Assembly (NCBI GenBank): GCA_018241525.1
Contig: JAFEDR010000009.1
Span: forward strand, 1,178,001-1,242,000
From: Pseudomonadota bacterium
GTDB lineage: Bacteria > Pseudomonadota > Gammaproteobacteria > Steroidobacterales > Steroidobacteraceae
DNA: 64,000 bases
Direction of reading: 5' to 3'
In this document: piece by piece, positions 27,278 through 34,725 of the stretch
How positions within the stretch are numbered: position 1 is the first letter of the stretch
How the letters are laid out: each line of letters starts with the position of its first letter
The notes under the pieces: generated by a model
What the model was told of the DNA's origin: nothing
The model's input: only the letters and a program-made list of their open reading frames with translations
The model's database searches: none
Program-made: the position numbers and the translations under genes

Positions 27278-28385
27278 CGGGCCGCTGGCCCATGGCGCCA
27301 TCAGCGGCGTCTGCAGGATTCGAGCGCAGGAAGCGAACAATCTCGGTGGCCACGTACTCGGCGTCTTCACCGACGCCCCCGAGCAACGCCGAACCCATCC
27401 GGAACTGGTAGCGCATCCCGAGGAAGGCCAATCCGGGCGCGCCGGCGACGACACCGCGCTCGTGGATGGGAAGACCGTCGAGGCCGAAGACCGGCAGCTC
27501 GATCCAGCCGAAATCCGGCCGGAACCCGGTGCACCAGACGACGGCCGCGAGTCCCGGATCGGGATCGGAGCCTTCGAGGACGGGCAGGCCGTCGCGCACG
27601 CCGCTCACGCGCCCGGCGGTCTGCACGCCGGCACGCTGCAGCGCGCTCAAACGGATGCCGACCAGCGGGTCGCCGGCGTAGCGTCGTCCTTCCATCAGGC
27701 GTCGACCGAGCCAGCACCGAAGCGACGGGCGCATCAACGTCGGCCAGAGCCAGTCGTAGACGTCCCGGCCGAGGAAGCGCCGGGGAAGCGAACCGACCGG
27801 GCGGCCGGCCAGCGCGACCTCCCGCCCGGCAACGGCCAGTTCCTGCGCGATCTGTGCGCCCGAGTTGCCGGCACCGACGACGAGCACCGGACCCGACGGC
27901 AACTGCGAGGGACGTCGATACTCGCTCGAGTGAAGCTGGACGATGCGCGGCCGGAGTGATCTTGCGAAGCGAGGCACGTGCGGACGCTGGTTCGCGCCGG
28001 TGGCGACGATCACGGCGCGCGTCGCGAGCCGCTCGCCACCCTCGGTCGTGAGGAGGTACGCCCCGTTCGAGCGGCGCAGGTTCGTCACGCGCGTGCGCAG
28101 GCGCACCGGCAGATCGAACTGCTCGGCACGCGCTGCCAGATAGTTCGCCACTGCATCCTTGCCCGGCAGCTCCTCAGCGGCGCCGGGGAAGCGCATGCCA
28201 GGCAGGCCGTCGTACCGTGCCGGCGTGAAGAGTCGCAGGCTGTCCCAGCGATCGCGCCAGGAATTGCCGACGGCGAACGAGGCCTCGAGCACCGAGAAGC
28301 GAAGGCCGGCGCGCCGCAGGTGAAAGCCGGCTGCGAGGCCCGCCTGCCCAGCGCCGACGACGATCGCATCGACTTCGCCGCTCAT
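27243..28385 (-). CDS. Flavin-containing monooxygenase-like NAD(P)/FAD oxidoreductase
   Basis: This 380-residue two-dinucleotide-fold flavoprotein has an FAD site AIVVGAGQAGLAAGFHLRRAG (about 8-28), the block NSWRDRWDSLRLFTP, and an NAD(P) site VLVVGAGNSGAQIAQELA. The C-terminal ATG-like block is VVWCTGFRPDFGW. Relatives include putative monooxygenases with CzcO-type annotations; the substrate cannot be read from sequence. Its ATG overlaps the stop of the small upstream gene (ATGA). It is convergent with the membrane-protein gene at 26873. Confidence 0.85.
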   Translation of the reverse strand: MSGEVDAIVVGAGQAGLAAGFHLRRAGLRFSVLEASFAVGNSWRDRWDSLRLFTPARYDGLPGMRFPGAAEELPGKDAVANYLAARAEQFDLPVRLRTRVTNLRRSNGAYLLTTEGGERLATRAVIVATGANQRPHVPRFARSLRPRIVQLHSSEYRRPSQLPSGPVLVVGAGNSGAQIAQELAVAGREVALAGRPVGSLPRRFLGRDVYDWLWPTLMRPSLRCWLGRRLMEGRRYAGDPLVGIRLSALQRAGVQTAGRVSGVRDGLPVLEGSDPDPGLAAVVWCTGFRPDFGWIELPVFGLDGLPIHERGVVAGAPGLAFLGMRYQFRMGSALLGGVGEDAEYVATEIVRFLRSNPADAADGAMGQRPAKARQRSSGGA

Positions 28386-28624
28386 GTGAGCTGCCCCCGC
28401 GGCACGTCGGGCGACGCCGCCGGCCGCTCAATCTCGCTGCTGTCGACGCGTGCCGGACCAGACTCTCCGGCTGCGAGTGCGAAGGTCGCCATTCGTTGCG
28501 CGCGTGTACCTGCCGTGACAACATGAGTTGCCGACGCAGCGCCGATCGCCGTGGCGGCCAGCAGCAGCTGAATGGCGATGTGTGTCCACTTCGTCGCGCG
28601 GATCACCCGCGATGGGCTCGACAT
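28382..28624 (-). CDS. Small single-pass membrane protein cotranscribed with the monooxygenase
   Basis: This 80-residue protein has a basic N-terminus, one hydrophobic helix (THIAIQLLLAATAIGAASAT) and a Ser/Pro/Glu tail likely outside the cytoplasm. It could also be a secreted peptide with a signal sequence. ATG 28624 has AGGGGA upstream, and the stop overlaps the next ATG, which supports real translation. I recognise no family. It is divergent from the AraC gene across 113 bp. Confidence 0.62.
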   Translation of the reverse strand: MSSPSRVIRATKWTHIAIQLLLAATAIGAASATHVVTAGTRAQRMATFALAAGESGPARVDSSEIERPAASPDVPRGQLT

Positions 28625-28737
28625 TGATTTCCCCTGGTGCGGCGCACGCCGGTCAGTGGCGTGCCACGGGACACACGATAGGGAGCAAGGCCCATCGCGG
28701 TATTGAACGAGCCCCGCCGGTTCCTTGGACGCAGGCA

Positions 28738-29589
28738 ATGGCGGTCTTGAACAAACCGGCTGCAGGAACGGAGCGGCAGGGCGTGTGGCTGTCGGGCGCC
28801 GCCGCCCTGGCGGCGCCACGCTGGTACCTGTGGGAAGGCGGCTTCCTGGTCGTCGGCCAGGCGGGCGGTGAGGTCCCGGCCCATGCGCATCACGCGATCC
28901 AGCTGTTCGTGGCGCTCGACGGTGTTGCAACTATCCGCGCCGCGGGCGGCGCCTGGCGCGAAGGACAGGCGATCATCGTGCGTCCCGATGTCGAGCACTC
29001 GTTCAATGCGCAGGGCTCGACCGGGGCGATGATCTTCGTGGACCCGGAGTCGAGCGAAGGCGTCTGGCTCCAGTCGGCCCTCACCGCGGACCTCACGATC
29101 GCGCCGCGCGCGCGCGTGCAGGCGTGCAGCGGCGAGCTGCGGACGTTCCTGGAGCGGCCCCTGGAGGGCCTGGACGCAGGTTCCCTCGTGCGCCATTGCG
29201 TGCTCGCGTTCTGTGCCGGTTCGCCGCCGAGCCGGCGCTTCGATCCGCGGGTCGCGACGATCCTGCGACGGATACGCGAGGCGGACGACCTGCGCTACGC
29301 GCTCGAGGCGGCGGCCGGGCTCGTACACCTGTCGCCGGGACGCTTCGCGCACCTCTTCAAGGAACAGCTGGGGCTGCCGTTCCGGCGCTACATGCTCTGG
29401 CGCAAGCTGACCCGGGCGATGCTCGCGATCGGACGGGAGGCCAACCTCGCGGCGGCGGCGCAGGCGTCCGATTTCGCGGATGCGGCGCACCTGACGCGAA
29501 CCTTCAACCAGATGTTCGGGATCCCGCCGTCCGTGCTGATGCGCGGCGACTTCTTCGAGATCCCCTCGCCCTTCGCGCCGGCGAGCTAG
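28738..29589 (+). CDS. AraC-family transcriptional regulator with cupin sensor domain
   Basis: This 283-residue protein has an N-terminal cupin-like domain: VPAHAHHAIQLFVALDGVAT, then GQAIIVRPDVEHSF. The C-terminal AraC/XylS DNA-binding domain has two helix-turn-helices (LEAAAGLVHLSPGRFAHLFK and AAQASDFADAAHLTRTFNQM) and the usual end motif FGIPPSVLM. ATG 28738 is chosen because the cupin starts soon after. It is divergent from the small protein/monooxygenase pair, its most likely target; the inducer is unknown. Confidence 0.88.
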   Translation: MAVLNKPAAGTERQGVWLSGAAALAAPRWYLWEGGFLVVGQAGGEVPAHAHHAIQLFVALDGVATIRAAGGAWREGQAIIVRPDVEHSFNAQGSTGAMIFVDPESSEGVWLQSALTADLTIAPRARVQACSGELRTFLERPLEGLDAGSLVRHCVLAFCAGSPPSRRFDPRVATILRRIREADDLRYALEAAAGLVHLSPGRFAHLFKEQLGLPFRRYMLWRKLTRAMLAIGREANLAAAAQASDFADAAHLTRTFNQMFGIPPSVLMRGDFFEIPSPFAPAS

Positions 29590-29694
29590 GCCCGCGTCGC
29601 GAGGCCCCGGCCGCCCGGGGCGATCCCAAGTCAGCTCCTTTGTTCAAGGATGTCGGCGGCTGCGTCCAAGGCACCGTGCGCGCGGCCGAGCAGA

Positions 29695-29727
29695 ATGTCC
29701 CCATCGAACGGCAGCGTTCGATGGACA
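29695..29727. promoter_or_regulatory. Hairpin/palindrome in the metallothionein leader
   Basis: CCATCGAAC (29701-29709) and GTTCGATGG (29716-29724) are perfect 9-bp inverted repeats around GGCAGC. Flanking TGTC and GACA bases extend the symmetry after a two-base bulge. It ends 30 bp before the metallothionein start. It could be a repressor operator or an mRNA stem; the sequence alone does not decide. Confidence 0.6.
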
Positions 29728-29754
29728 CCTTCCATCCCACTCTGGAGAACCTCG

Positions 29755-29925
29755 ATGAACGCCGATACGAATGCCCGCTGCGCGTGTGCGAACTGTCCCG
29801 GGGCCGGTTGCCGCTGCGGCTGCCAGTCCGGACCCACGACGGTGGTGATCGACTACGCAAGCCTCGCCTGTCGCTGCGGCAAGAACTGTGGCTGCGACGG
29901 GGCCGAGCAGGGTTGCCTCTGCTAG
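29755..29925 (+). CDS. Cysteine-rich metallothionein-like peptide
   Basis: This 56-residue peptide has 12 cysteines and almost no hydrophobic core. It has two similar halves of six Cys each: CACANCPGAGCRCGC and, after a PTTVVIDYASLA linker, CRCGKNCGCDGAEQGCLC preceded by one more residue of the series. Cys-x-Cys and Cys-x-x-Cys spacing fits clustered Zn, Cd or Cu binding. Bacterial metallothioneins buffer or sequester metals in the cytoplasm. ATG 29755 has GGAGAA about 7 bp upstream. Strong hairpins lie before and after the gene, so it looks like a self-contained unit. Confidence 0.82.
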   Translation: MNADTNARCACANCPGAGCRCGCQSGPTTVVIDYASLACRCGKNCGCDGAEQGCLC

Positions 29926-29941
29926 GAATCGAGAACGATGC

Positions 29942-29973
29942 GGGCGGCGCCGCGAGGGATCGCTGCGCCGCCC
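29942..29973 (+). terminator. GC-rich stem-loop after the metallothionein gene
   Basis: GGGCGGCGC (29942-29950) pairs perfectly with GCGCCGCCC (29965-29973). The loop itself contains a GCG/CGC pair. It begins 16 bp after the stop codon. There is no T tract, so it may act as an mRNA 3' stabiliser or a factor-dependent terminator. Confidence 0.5.
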
Positions 29974-30112
29974 GGTACCGTCGTCCAATCGAAGGCACGA
30001 CGATCGTTGGAGGGGGCCGCGACGGACCGCGGTGTTCCTCGCATCGGCCGTTCCCCGCGTGTTCCGGTCGGCGGCAGCGCGGTACGCCGCGAACGCAGGC
30101 GCTGGCGATTGG

Positions 30113-31474
30113 CTAACTGCCGGGATCCACCGCCCAGACCCAGCGCACGGTCTGCCAGGACTCGACGGCCGTGCCGTCGACCCGTTTCGGCTCGTAGTCG
30201 CCCTTGCGGATCAGCTCTTCCGTAATCGCGACCAGCTGGTCCGAGCGATCGGCCGTTTCGAGCTTCGATTCCTTCACTCGACCGTCCGTCCCGATGCGCG
30301 CGAGGAACACGATCGCGTCCCGCGCGCCCCGCCGGCTGAGTTCGTCGGGGAGATTGTTCACCCCGCGCCGCTGCAACGCATCCCGGTTCTTCATAACCGC
30401 GAGGCTGGTCGGACCTTCCGGTGCGTCCCAGCGCGCGGCGGCGTCCAGCTGTTCCTTGGACAGCGTTGCAGCGAGCGTCCGGCGTCCGCCGCGGTAGATC
30501 GCGATGCGATCCCCGCAGGATTCGTTGCAATACGCGATGGCGGCATCCATCCATGCCAACGCCTTGGACGGGTCCTGCTCGACGCCCAGGCCCTTCTGAT
30601 AGAGCTCCGCGAGCATGTAGGCCGCGGGAGCGCTCTGTTCGTGAGCGGCGATTCGCAGCCACTTGGCCGCGGAGCCGTAGTCGGCCGGCGCGAACTTGCC
30701 CGTCGCCTGGAAAGCCCCGAGCATGAAGGCCGCCTGCGCGTCGCCCTGCGCGGCCGCACGTGTGAGCCAGTGCTGAGCCTCCTCCGTCGAGCGTTCCACG
30801 CCCTGGCCGTTGAGGTACAGCTGTGCGAGCAGCAATTGCGCGGGTGCGAGTCCGGCCGACGCCTTCGGGCTCAGCAGCGTCGCAGCCTCGACGAAGTTGC
30901 CCTTGCCGTACGCATCGGCGACTCGGGCCGGCCAGTCCTCTTGAACGGCGGATGGCGAAGGAATCCCCGGCAAGCGCCATGTCCACCGCATGTATTGCCA
31001 GGACTCGATCGTCGCGCCGTTTTGGACCGCGGGAACGAAACGACCCTGCTCCTTGACGCACGCGATGGCGGCATCGTCGAGATTCTTCGAGCCGGATCCC
31101 AGCTCGACGCGGGTGTCCTTCGCACGGCCGTCGGTGCCGACGAGCACCTTCAACGTCGTCGAACCGACCTCGCCGGCGAACCTCGAGGCGCGCGGGTAGT
31201 ACGACTCGCAGGCGTCCCCGAGATTGACCCCGGCCGCAACCCGGACGGGTCGCAGGGTCTCCGGTGCGGCCGGGGCCGCCTGCGTGGTCGACGACGGGGT
31301 CGTGGATGGGCCGTCGGGTTCGGACGGACCAGCCATCGCGGCTGACGCCAGAAGCAGAAGGCAACCGAGTGCGCGAATTCGGCGAGCTTGGGGCGTGACC
31401 TGGTCTCGGTTACACCGGAGACGGGGGGCGATGCGGGCGCCCGGGTGCCATTCGGGAGGCAGCGGAGTCGGCAC
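30113..31474 (-). CDS. Exported TonB_C - Sel1 repeat - TonB_C protein
   Basis: From GTG 31474 this is 453 residues. A signal-like hydrophobic stretch (ALGCLLLLASAAMAG) is followed by an Ala/Pro/Ser/Thr linker. A TonB C-terminal-like domain covers about 85-168 (STTLKVLVGTDGRAKDTRVE). Sel1-type helical repeats cover about 185-320 (AQLYLNGQGVERSTEEAQHW; AELYQKGLGVEQDPSKALAW). A second TonB-like domain is at about 365-453 (AIVFLARIGTDGRVKESKLE). It is probably periplasmic, with a protein-binding role. The start is uncertain: the frame stays open to 31789 but the extra part lacks homology. Confidence 0.75.
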   Translation of the reverse strand: MPTPLPPEWHPGARIAPRLRCNRDQVTPQARRIRALGCLLLLASAAMAGPSEPDGPSTTPSSTTQAAPAAPETLRPVRVAAGVNLGDACESYYPRASRFAGEVGSTTLKVLVGTDGRAKDTRVELGSGSKNLDDAAIACVKEQGRFVPAVQNGATIESWQYMRWTWRLPGIPSPSAVQEDWPARVADAYGKGNFVEAATLLSPKASAGLAPAQLLLAQLYLNGQGVERSTEEAQHWLTRAAAQGDAQAAFMLGAFQATGKFAPADYGSAAKWLRIAAHEQSAPAAYMLAELYQKGLGVEQDPSKALAWMDAAIAYCNESCGDRIAIYRGGRRTLAATLSKEQLDAAARWDAPEGPTSLAVMKNRDALQRRGVNNLPDELSRRGARDAIVFLARIGTDGRVKESKLETADRSDQLVAITEELIRKGDYEPKRVDGTAVESWQTVRWVWAVDPGS

Positions 31475-31905
31475 CGCTCCAGCCTGGATGACGTGCGGAC
31501 GTCGAGCCCGTGGGTCGGCGTACGCGCCCTCCCTACGAATAGTGCCCGCCGACTCTGCCGCGCTTTGGTCACTCGTAAGCACGGGACACCTCTCTTGCGT
31601 CAGGCGGTCGACCCGGCATGGACGAGCCGCGCTCGGGATGGCGATGGATTCTCGCGCAGACATCAGGCCGGTACGCCTCGGTGCCCGCAAGGGGCCGAAC
31701 AGGGCGCCATCTACCGGTGCGCACAAGCGGCCGGCGAGCGACGTCCGGTCGGGTGATGGCCCGGCATCCCTGATTGCGATGGCTCTCACGCATTCCCTGC
31801 GTCAGCGGTGTCGCGGCACGGCAGGCGCCATCGACGATCGGGCGATCGTAGTGGCGCCTCGCCGCAGCAGCAAGTTCATCTGCTCCGGTCAGCGTCCAGT
31901 AAAGC
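31475..31905. other. Stretch without a supportable gene
   Basis: These 431 bp separate the TonB/Sel1 gene from the LysR stop. The upstream open frame of the former continues to 31789 with an ATG at 31663, but neither start has a ribosome binding site and the translation is low-complexity. The promoter of the TonB/Sel1 gene must lie here; I cannot place it. Confidence 0.4.
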
Positions 31906-32829
31906 CTATCCCGCGTCCTCGAGCGAGGCCTGTACCCGCTTCAGCCGTTCCGTGAGCCGTGGCGCGACGAAGTCGAGGAACGCGCGAAGTCGCAGCGGCA
32001 CCAGGCGGTTGCTCGCGTGGACGAGGCTGACGGGCGTCGGCTCGCACTCGAACGCCCGCAGCACCGGCCGCAGCGCGCCGGCGAGCAGCGCCGCCTCCGC
32101 CTGGTAGCTCGTCACCTGCACGAGGCCGAGCGAGGCTTCCGCCGCCGCGGTCGCCGATTCGGCGATGGTCGTTGCGAGGCGTGCCCGCACGCGATGCGCG
32201 CGGTCCTCGCCCTCCTCCCGGAAGTACCAGTCACCGCCGGCGCCCAGGGCCGACCAGGCGATGCAGTCGTGCGTGGCGAGCTCGGACGGATGACGCGGCG
32301 CACCGTGCGCAGCGAGGTAAGTCGGGCTTGCGCAGACGACCATGCGTATGTGGCCGACGGGTCGCGCGACGAGCGTGCTGTCGGCGAGTGGGGAGATCCG
32401 TACAGCCGCATCGACCTGCTCCTCGACGAGGTTCACCACCCGGTCGACGAGCAGCAACCGCAGGCGGATCTCCGGGTAGGCCTTCAGGAACTCGACGGCG
32501 ATCGGCTGCAGGTGCAGCCGGCCGAAGGCGATCGGCGCGGTGACGCTGAGCTCGCCTTTCGGCGCGCGCTGTGCGCCGGCGATCGCCTCCTCGGCCTCGC
32601 GCAGGTCGTCGAGCAGGCGTGCGCAGGTCTCGAGGTATTCGCGGCCCGCGTCGGTCAGGCCGACGTGCCGGGTCGTGCGATGCAGGAGCCGGACGCCGAG
32701 CTCTCGCTCGAGGTCGCCGACCCGCCGACTGACCGTCGCGAGCGGAATGCCGCTCGCGCGGGCAGCGGCCGAGAACCCGCCGTTCCGTGCCACGGCGACG
32801 AACGCCGAGATGCCCTCGAGTCGATCCAT
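31906..32829 (-). CDS. LysR-family transcriptional regulator
   Basis: This 307-residue protein has an N-terminal winged helix (ISAFVAVARNGGFSAAARAS, PLATVSRRVGDLERELGVRL, LLHRTTRHVGLTDAGREYL) and a LysR effector-binding domain. The subgroup (LHRTTR, GELSVTAPIAFGRLHLQP) is the large DmlR/YhjC-like set. It is divergent from an AhpD-like gene across a conspicuously AT-rich 119-bp region, so it likely controls the three-gene plus-strand group at 32949-34672. The effector is unknown. Confidence 0.9.
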   Translation of the reverse strand: MDRLEGISAFVAVARNGGFSAAARASGIPLATVSRRVGDLERELGVRLLHRTTRHVGLTDAGREYLETCARLLDDLREAEEAIAGAQRAPKGELSVTAPIAFGRLHLQPIAVEFLKAYPEIRLRLLLVDRVVNLVEEQVDAAVRISPLADSTLVARPVGHIRMVVCASPTYLAAHGAPRHPSELATHDCIAWSALGAGGDWYFREEGEDRAHRVRARLATTIAESATAAAEASLGLVQVTSYQAEAALLAGALRPVLRAFECEPTPVSLVHASNRLVPLRLRAFLDFVAPRLTERLKRVQASLEDAG

Positions 32830-32948
32830 TATCCCGAAATATAGGAAAGTGATTCTGAAAAGTACAGGATTATCATTCAATTAGGATAGAGAGAGACTCC
32901 CTCCCGGCGGCCGAGACCGGCCTGCCCGCCTCTAATAAGGAGTCCCCG

Positions 32949-33500
32949 ATGTCCCGCCTTCCGATCCCAACCACCGTCGAATCCGCACCTGCCGCGAGCC
33001 GTGCCTCGCTCCTCGCCGTCGGCAAGAGCCTCGGTTCGGTGCCGAACCTGTTCCGTCTCGTGGCCACGAGCCCCGCGGCGCTCAAGGGATACCTCGGCAT
33101 CGGCGCCGCGCTCGCGGGCGCCTCGCTCAATGCGCGTACCCAGGAGCGCATCGCGCTCGCGGTCGCCGAGGCGAACGGCTGTGGCTACTGCCTCTCGGCG
33201 CACACCTACCTCGGACGCCACGTCGCGAAGCTCGAGGACGCCGAGATCGCGGCCAACCGCCAGGGCACGTCGACCGACGCGAAGGCGGCGGCGGCCGTCC
33301 GCTTCGCCGCAGCGATCGTGCGCGCCCGCGGACACGTCACCGACGCGGAGCTCGCCTCCGTCCGCGCCGCGGGCTACGGCGATGCGGAGATCGTCGAGAT
33401 CGTCCTCGCGGTTGCGCTCAACACGTTCACGAACTACGTCAACGAAGTCGCGAAGACCGACGTGGACTTCCCGGCGGTTCTGCCGGGTTGCGCCGCCTGA
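32949..33500 (+). CDS. Carboxymuconolactone decarboxylase/AhpD-like peroxidase-fold protein
   Basis: This 183-residue all-helical protein of the AhpD/CMD family has the redox pair Cys78-x-x-Cys81 in ANGCGYCLSAHTYLG, with the His and Thr of the active-site pattern. Such proteins reduce peroxides or protect against alkyl peroxidation. The family resemblance to YciW/uncharacterised peroxidases is clear (VPNLFRLVATSP, ALNTFTNYVNEV). It is first of three plus-strand genes downstream of the divergent LysR. Confidence 0.88.
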   Translation: MSRLPIPTTVESAPAASRASLLAVGKSLGSVPNLFRLVATSPAALKGYLGIGAALAGASLNARTQERIALAVAEANGCGYCLSAHTYLGRHVAKLEDAEIAANRQGTSTDAKAAAAVRFAAAIVRARGHVTDAELASVRAAGYGDAEIVEIVLAVALNTFTNYVNEVAKTDVDFPAVLPGCAA

Positions 33501-33546
33501 GTGCTCGTCCGCCCCGCCCGCCAGCCGTCACTTGGAGTCCCGCATC

Positions 33547-34005
33547 GTGAAACCTCCGATCCGAACGCTTGCTGCCGTCCTGCCGCTGGTCGTGCTCCTC
33601 GCAGCACCGCCTGCGACGGTCGCTGACCCCGTCCCCCCGCCGTCGACGACGATTCCGGTCACGAACCTGCGATTCGGGTCCACCGGCGTCTCGGATGGCG
33701 TTCACGGCGAGCTCCTCGCGGCGCCGGCTCGCGGCGACCTCGCCCACGGCGCGCACGGCACGTTCATCCGCATGCCGGCGGGTTTCGTGAGCCCCGTCCA
33801 CACGCACACGACCGCCTACTGGGGCGTCGTGATCGCTGGCGTCGCCGCGAACGGCCGGCCAAGCGCGCCGGACGTCTCGCTGCCGGTTGGGTCCTACTGG
33901 TACCAGCAGGGCGGCGAGGCGCACGTGACGAAGTGCCTGTCCGCGAACGAGTGCCTGTTCTTCATCAGCCAGGAAGGTGCCTTCGACTACGTGGTCACGC
34001 GCTGA
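33547..34005 (+). CDS. Exported cupin protein (DUF4437-like)
   Basis: This 152-residue protein has a signal peptide (LAAVLPLVVLLAAPPATVAD) and a single cupin domain. Metal-type histidines occur in FVSPVHTHTTAYWGVVIAG and in the second motif region SYWYQQGGEAHVTKC. Related exported cupins carry DUF4437. The start is GTG 33547 with GGAG 9 bp upstream; no ATG fits. It lies 46 bp after the AhpD-like gene. Two cysteines near the end (KCLSANEC) could form a disulfide. The substrate is unknown. Confidence 0.8.
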   Translation: MKPPIRTLAAVLPLVVLLAAPPATVADPVPPPSTTIPVTNLRFGSTGVSDGVHGELLAAPARGDLAHGAHGTFIRMPAGFVSPVHTHTTAYWGVVIAGVAANGRPSAPDVSLPVGSYWYQQGGEAHVTKCLSANECLFFISQEGAFDYVVTR

Positions 34006-34060
34006 AGGGCAATCGGGCGGCGGTGCCCGGCACCGCCGCCCCATCGATGGAGGTCACGCC

Positions 34061-34672
34061 ATGGGACATCGCTTCGCCGAACTTGCCTTCACGCCGGGTG
34101 TGCGGGCGATCCAGGATCGCGCCGGCAGCCGCGCGCACTACGCCCGGCTCGAGGGAGGCCCGGAGACGCACGGGCTGCTCGGCGACGAGGAGCGGGCATT
34201 CCTCGCCGCGCGCGACAGCCTCTACATGGCTTCCGTCAGCGAGACGGGCTGGCCCTACGTCCAGCACCGCGGCGGACCGCTGGGGTTCCTGAAGGTGCTC
34301 GACGAACGGACGATCGGCTTCGCCGACTTCCGGGGAAATCGCCAGTACGTCTCGGCGGGCAACCTTTCCCACGATCCGCGCGTGGCACTGATCCTGGTGG
34401 ACTACCCGGCGCGCCGGCGCCTCAAGCTGCTCGGTCGCGCGCGCCTCGTCGAACGAGCGGACGGTGCGACGCTGGCCCGGCTCGCCACGCCCGGGTACCT
34501 GGCCGCCGTCGAGCGCGGCTTCCTGATCGACGTGGAGGCATACGACTGGAACTGCCCGCAACACCTGACACCGCGTTACACGGCCGCGGAGGTGGAGCAG
34601 GCCGTGCTTCCGCTTCGCGAGCGCATCCGCGAACTCGAGGCGGCGCTCCGCGCCCAAGGCGCGAGCCCCTGA
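34061..34672 (+). CDS. Pyridoxamine 5'-phosphate oxidase-fold flavin protein
   Basis: This 203-residue split-barrel protein of the PNPOx-like superfamily has SLYMASVSETGWPYVQHRGG, LGFLKVLDERTIGFADFRGN, QYVSAGNLSHDPRVALILVD and a KLLGRARLV strand, a typical FMN-binding arrangement. A C-terminal helix follows (AEVEQAVLPLRERIRELEAA). Members bind FMN or F420 and reduce small molecules or heme-like ligands. GGAGG lies before ATG 34061, 55 bp after the cupin. With the AhpD-like and cupin genes it suggests a redox-detoxification group. Confidence 0.85.
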   Translation: MGHRFAELAFTPGVRAIQDRAGSRAHYARLEGGPETHGLLGDEERAFLAARDSLYMASVSETGWPYVQHRGGPLGFLKVLDERTIGFADFRGNRQYVSAGNLSHDPRVALILVDYPARRRLKLLGRARLVERADGATLARLATPGYLAAVERGFLIDVEAYDWNCPQHLTPRYTAAEVEQAVLPLRERIRELEAALRAQGASP

Positions 34673-34725
34673 CTCGGATCGCAATCCCGGGCCGGCGTCG
34701 GGCGATTGCGACGGCACGACGCCCG

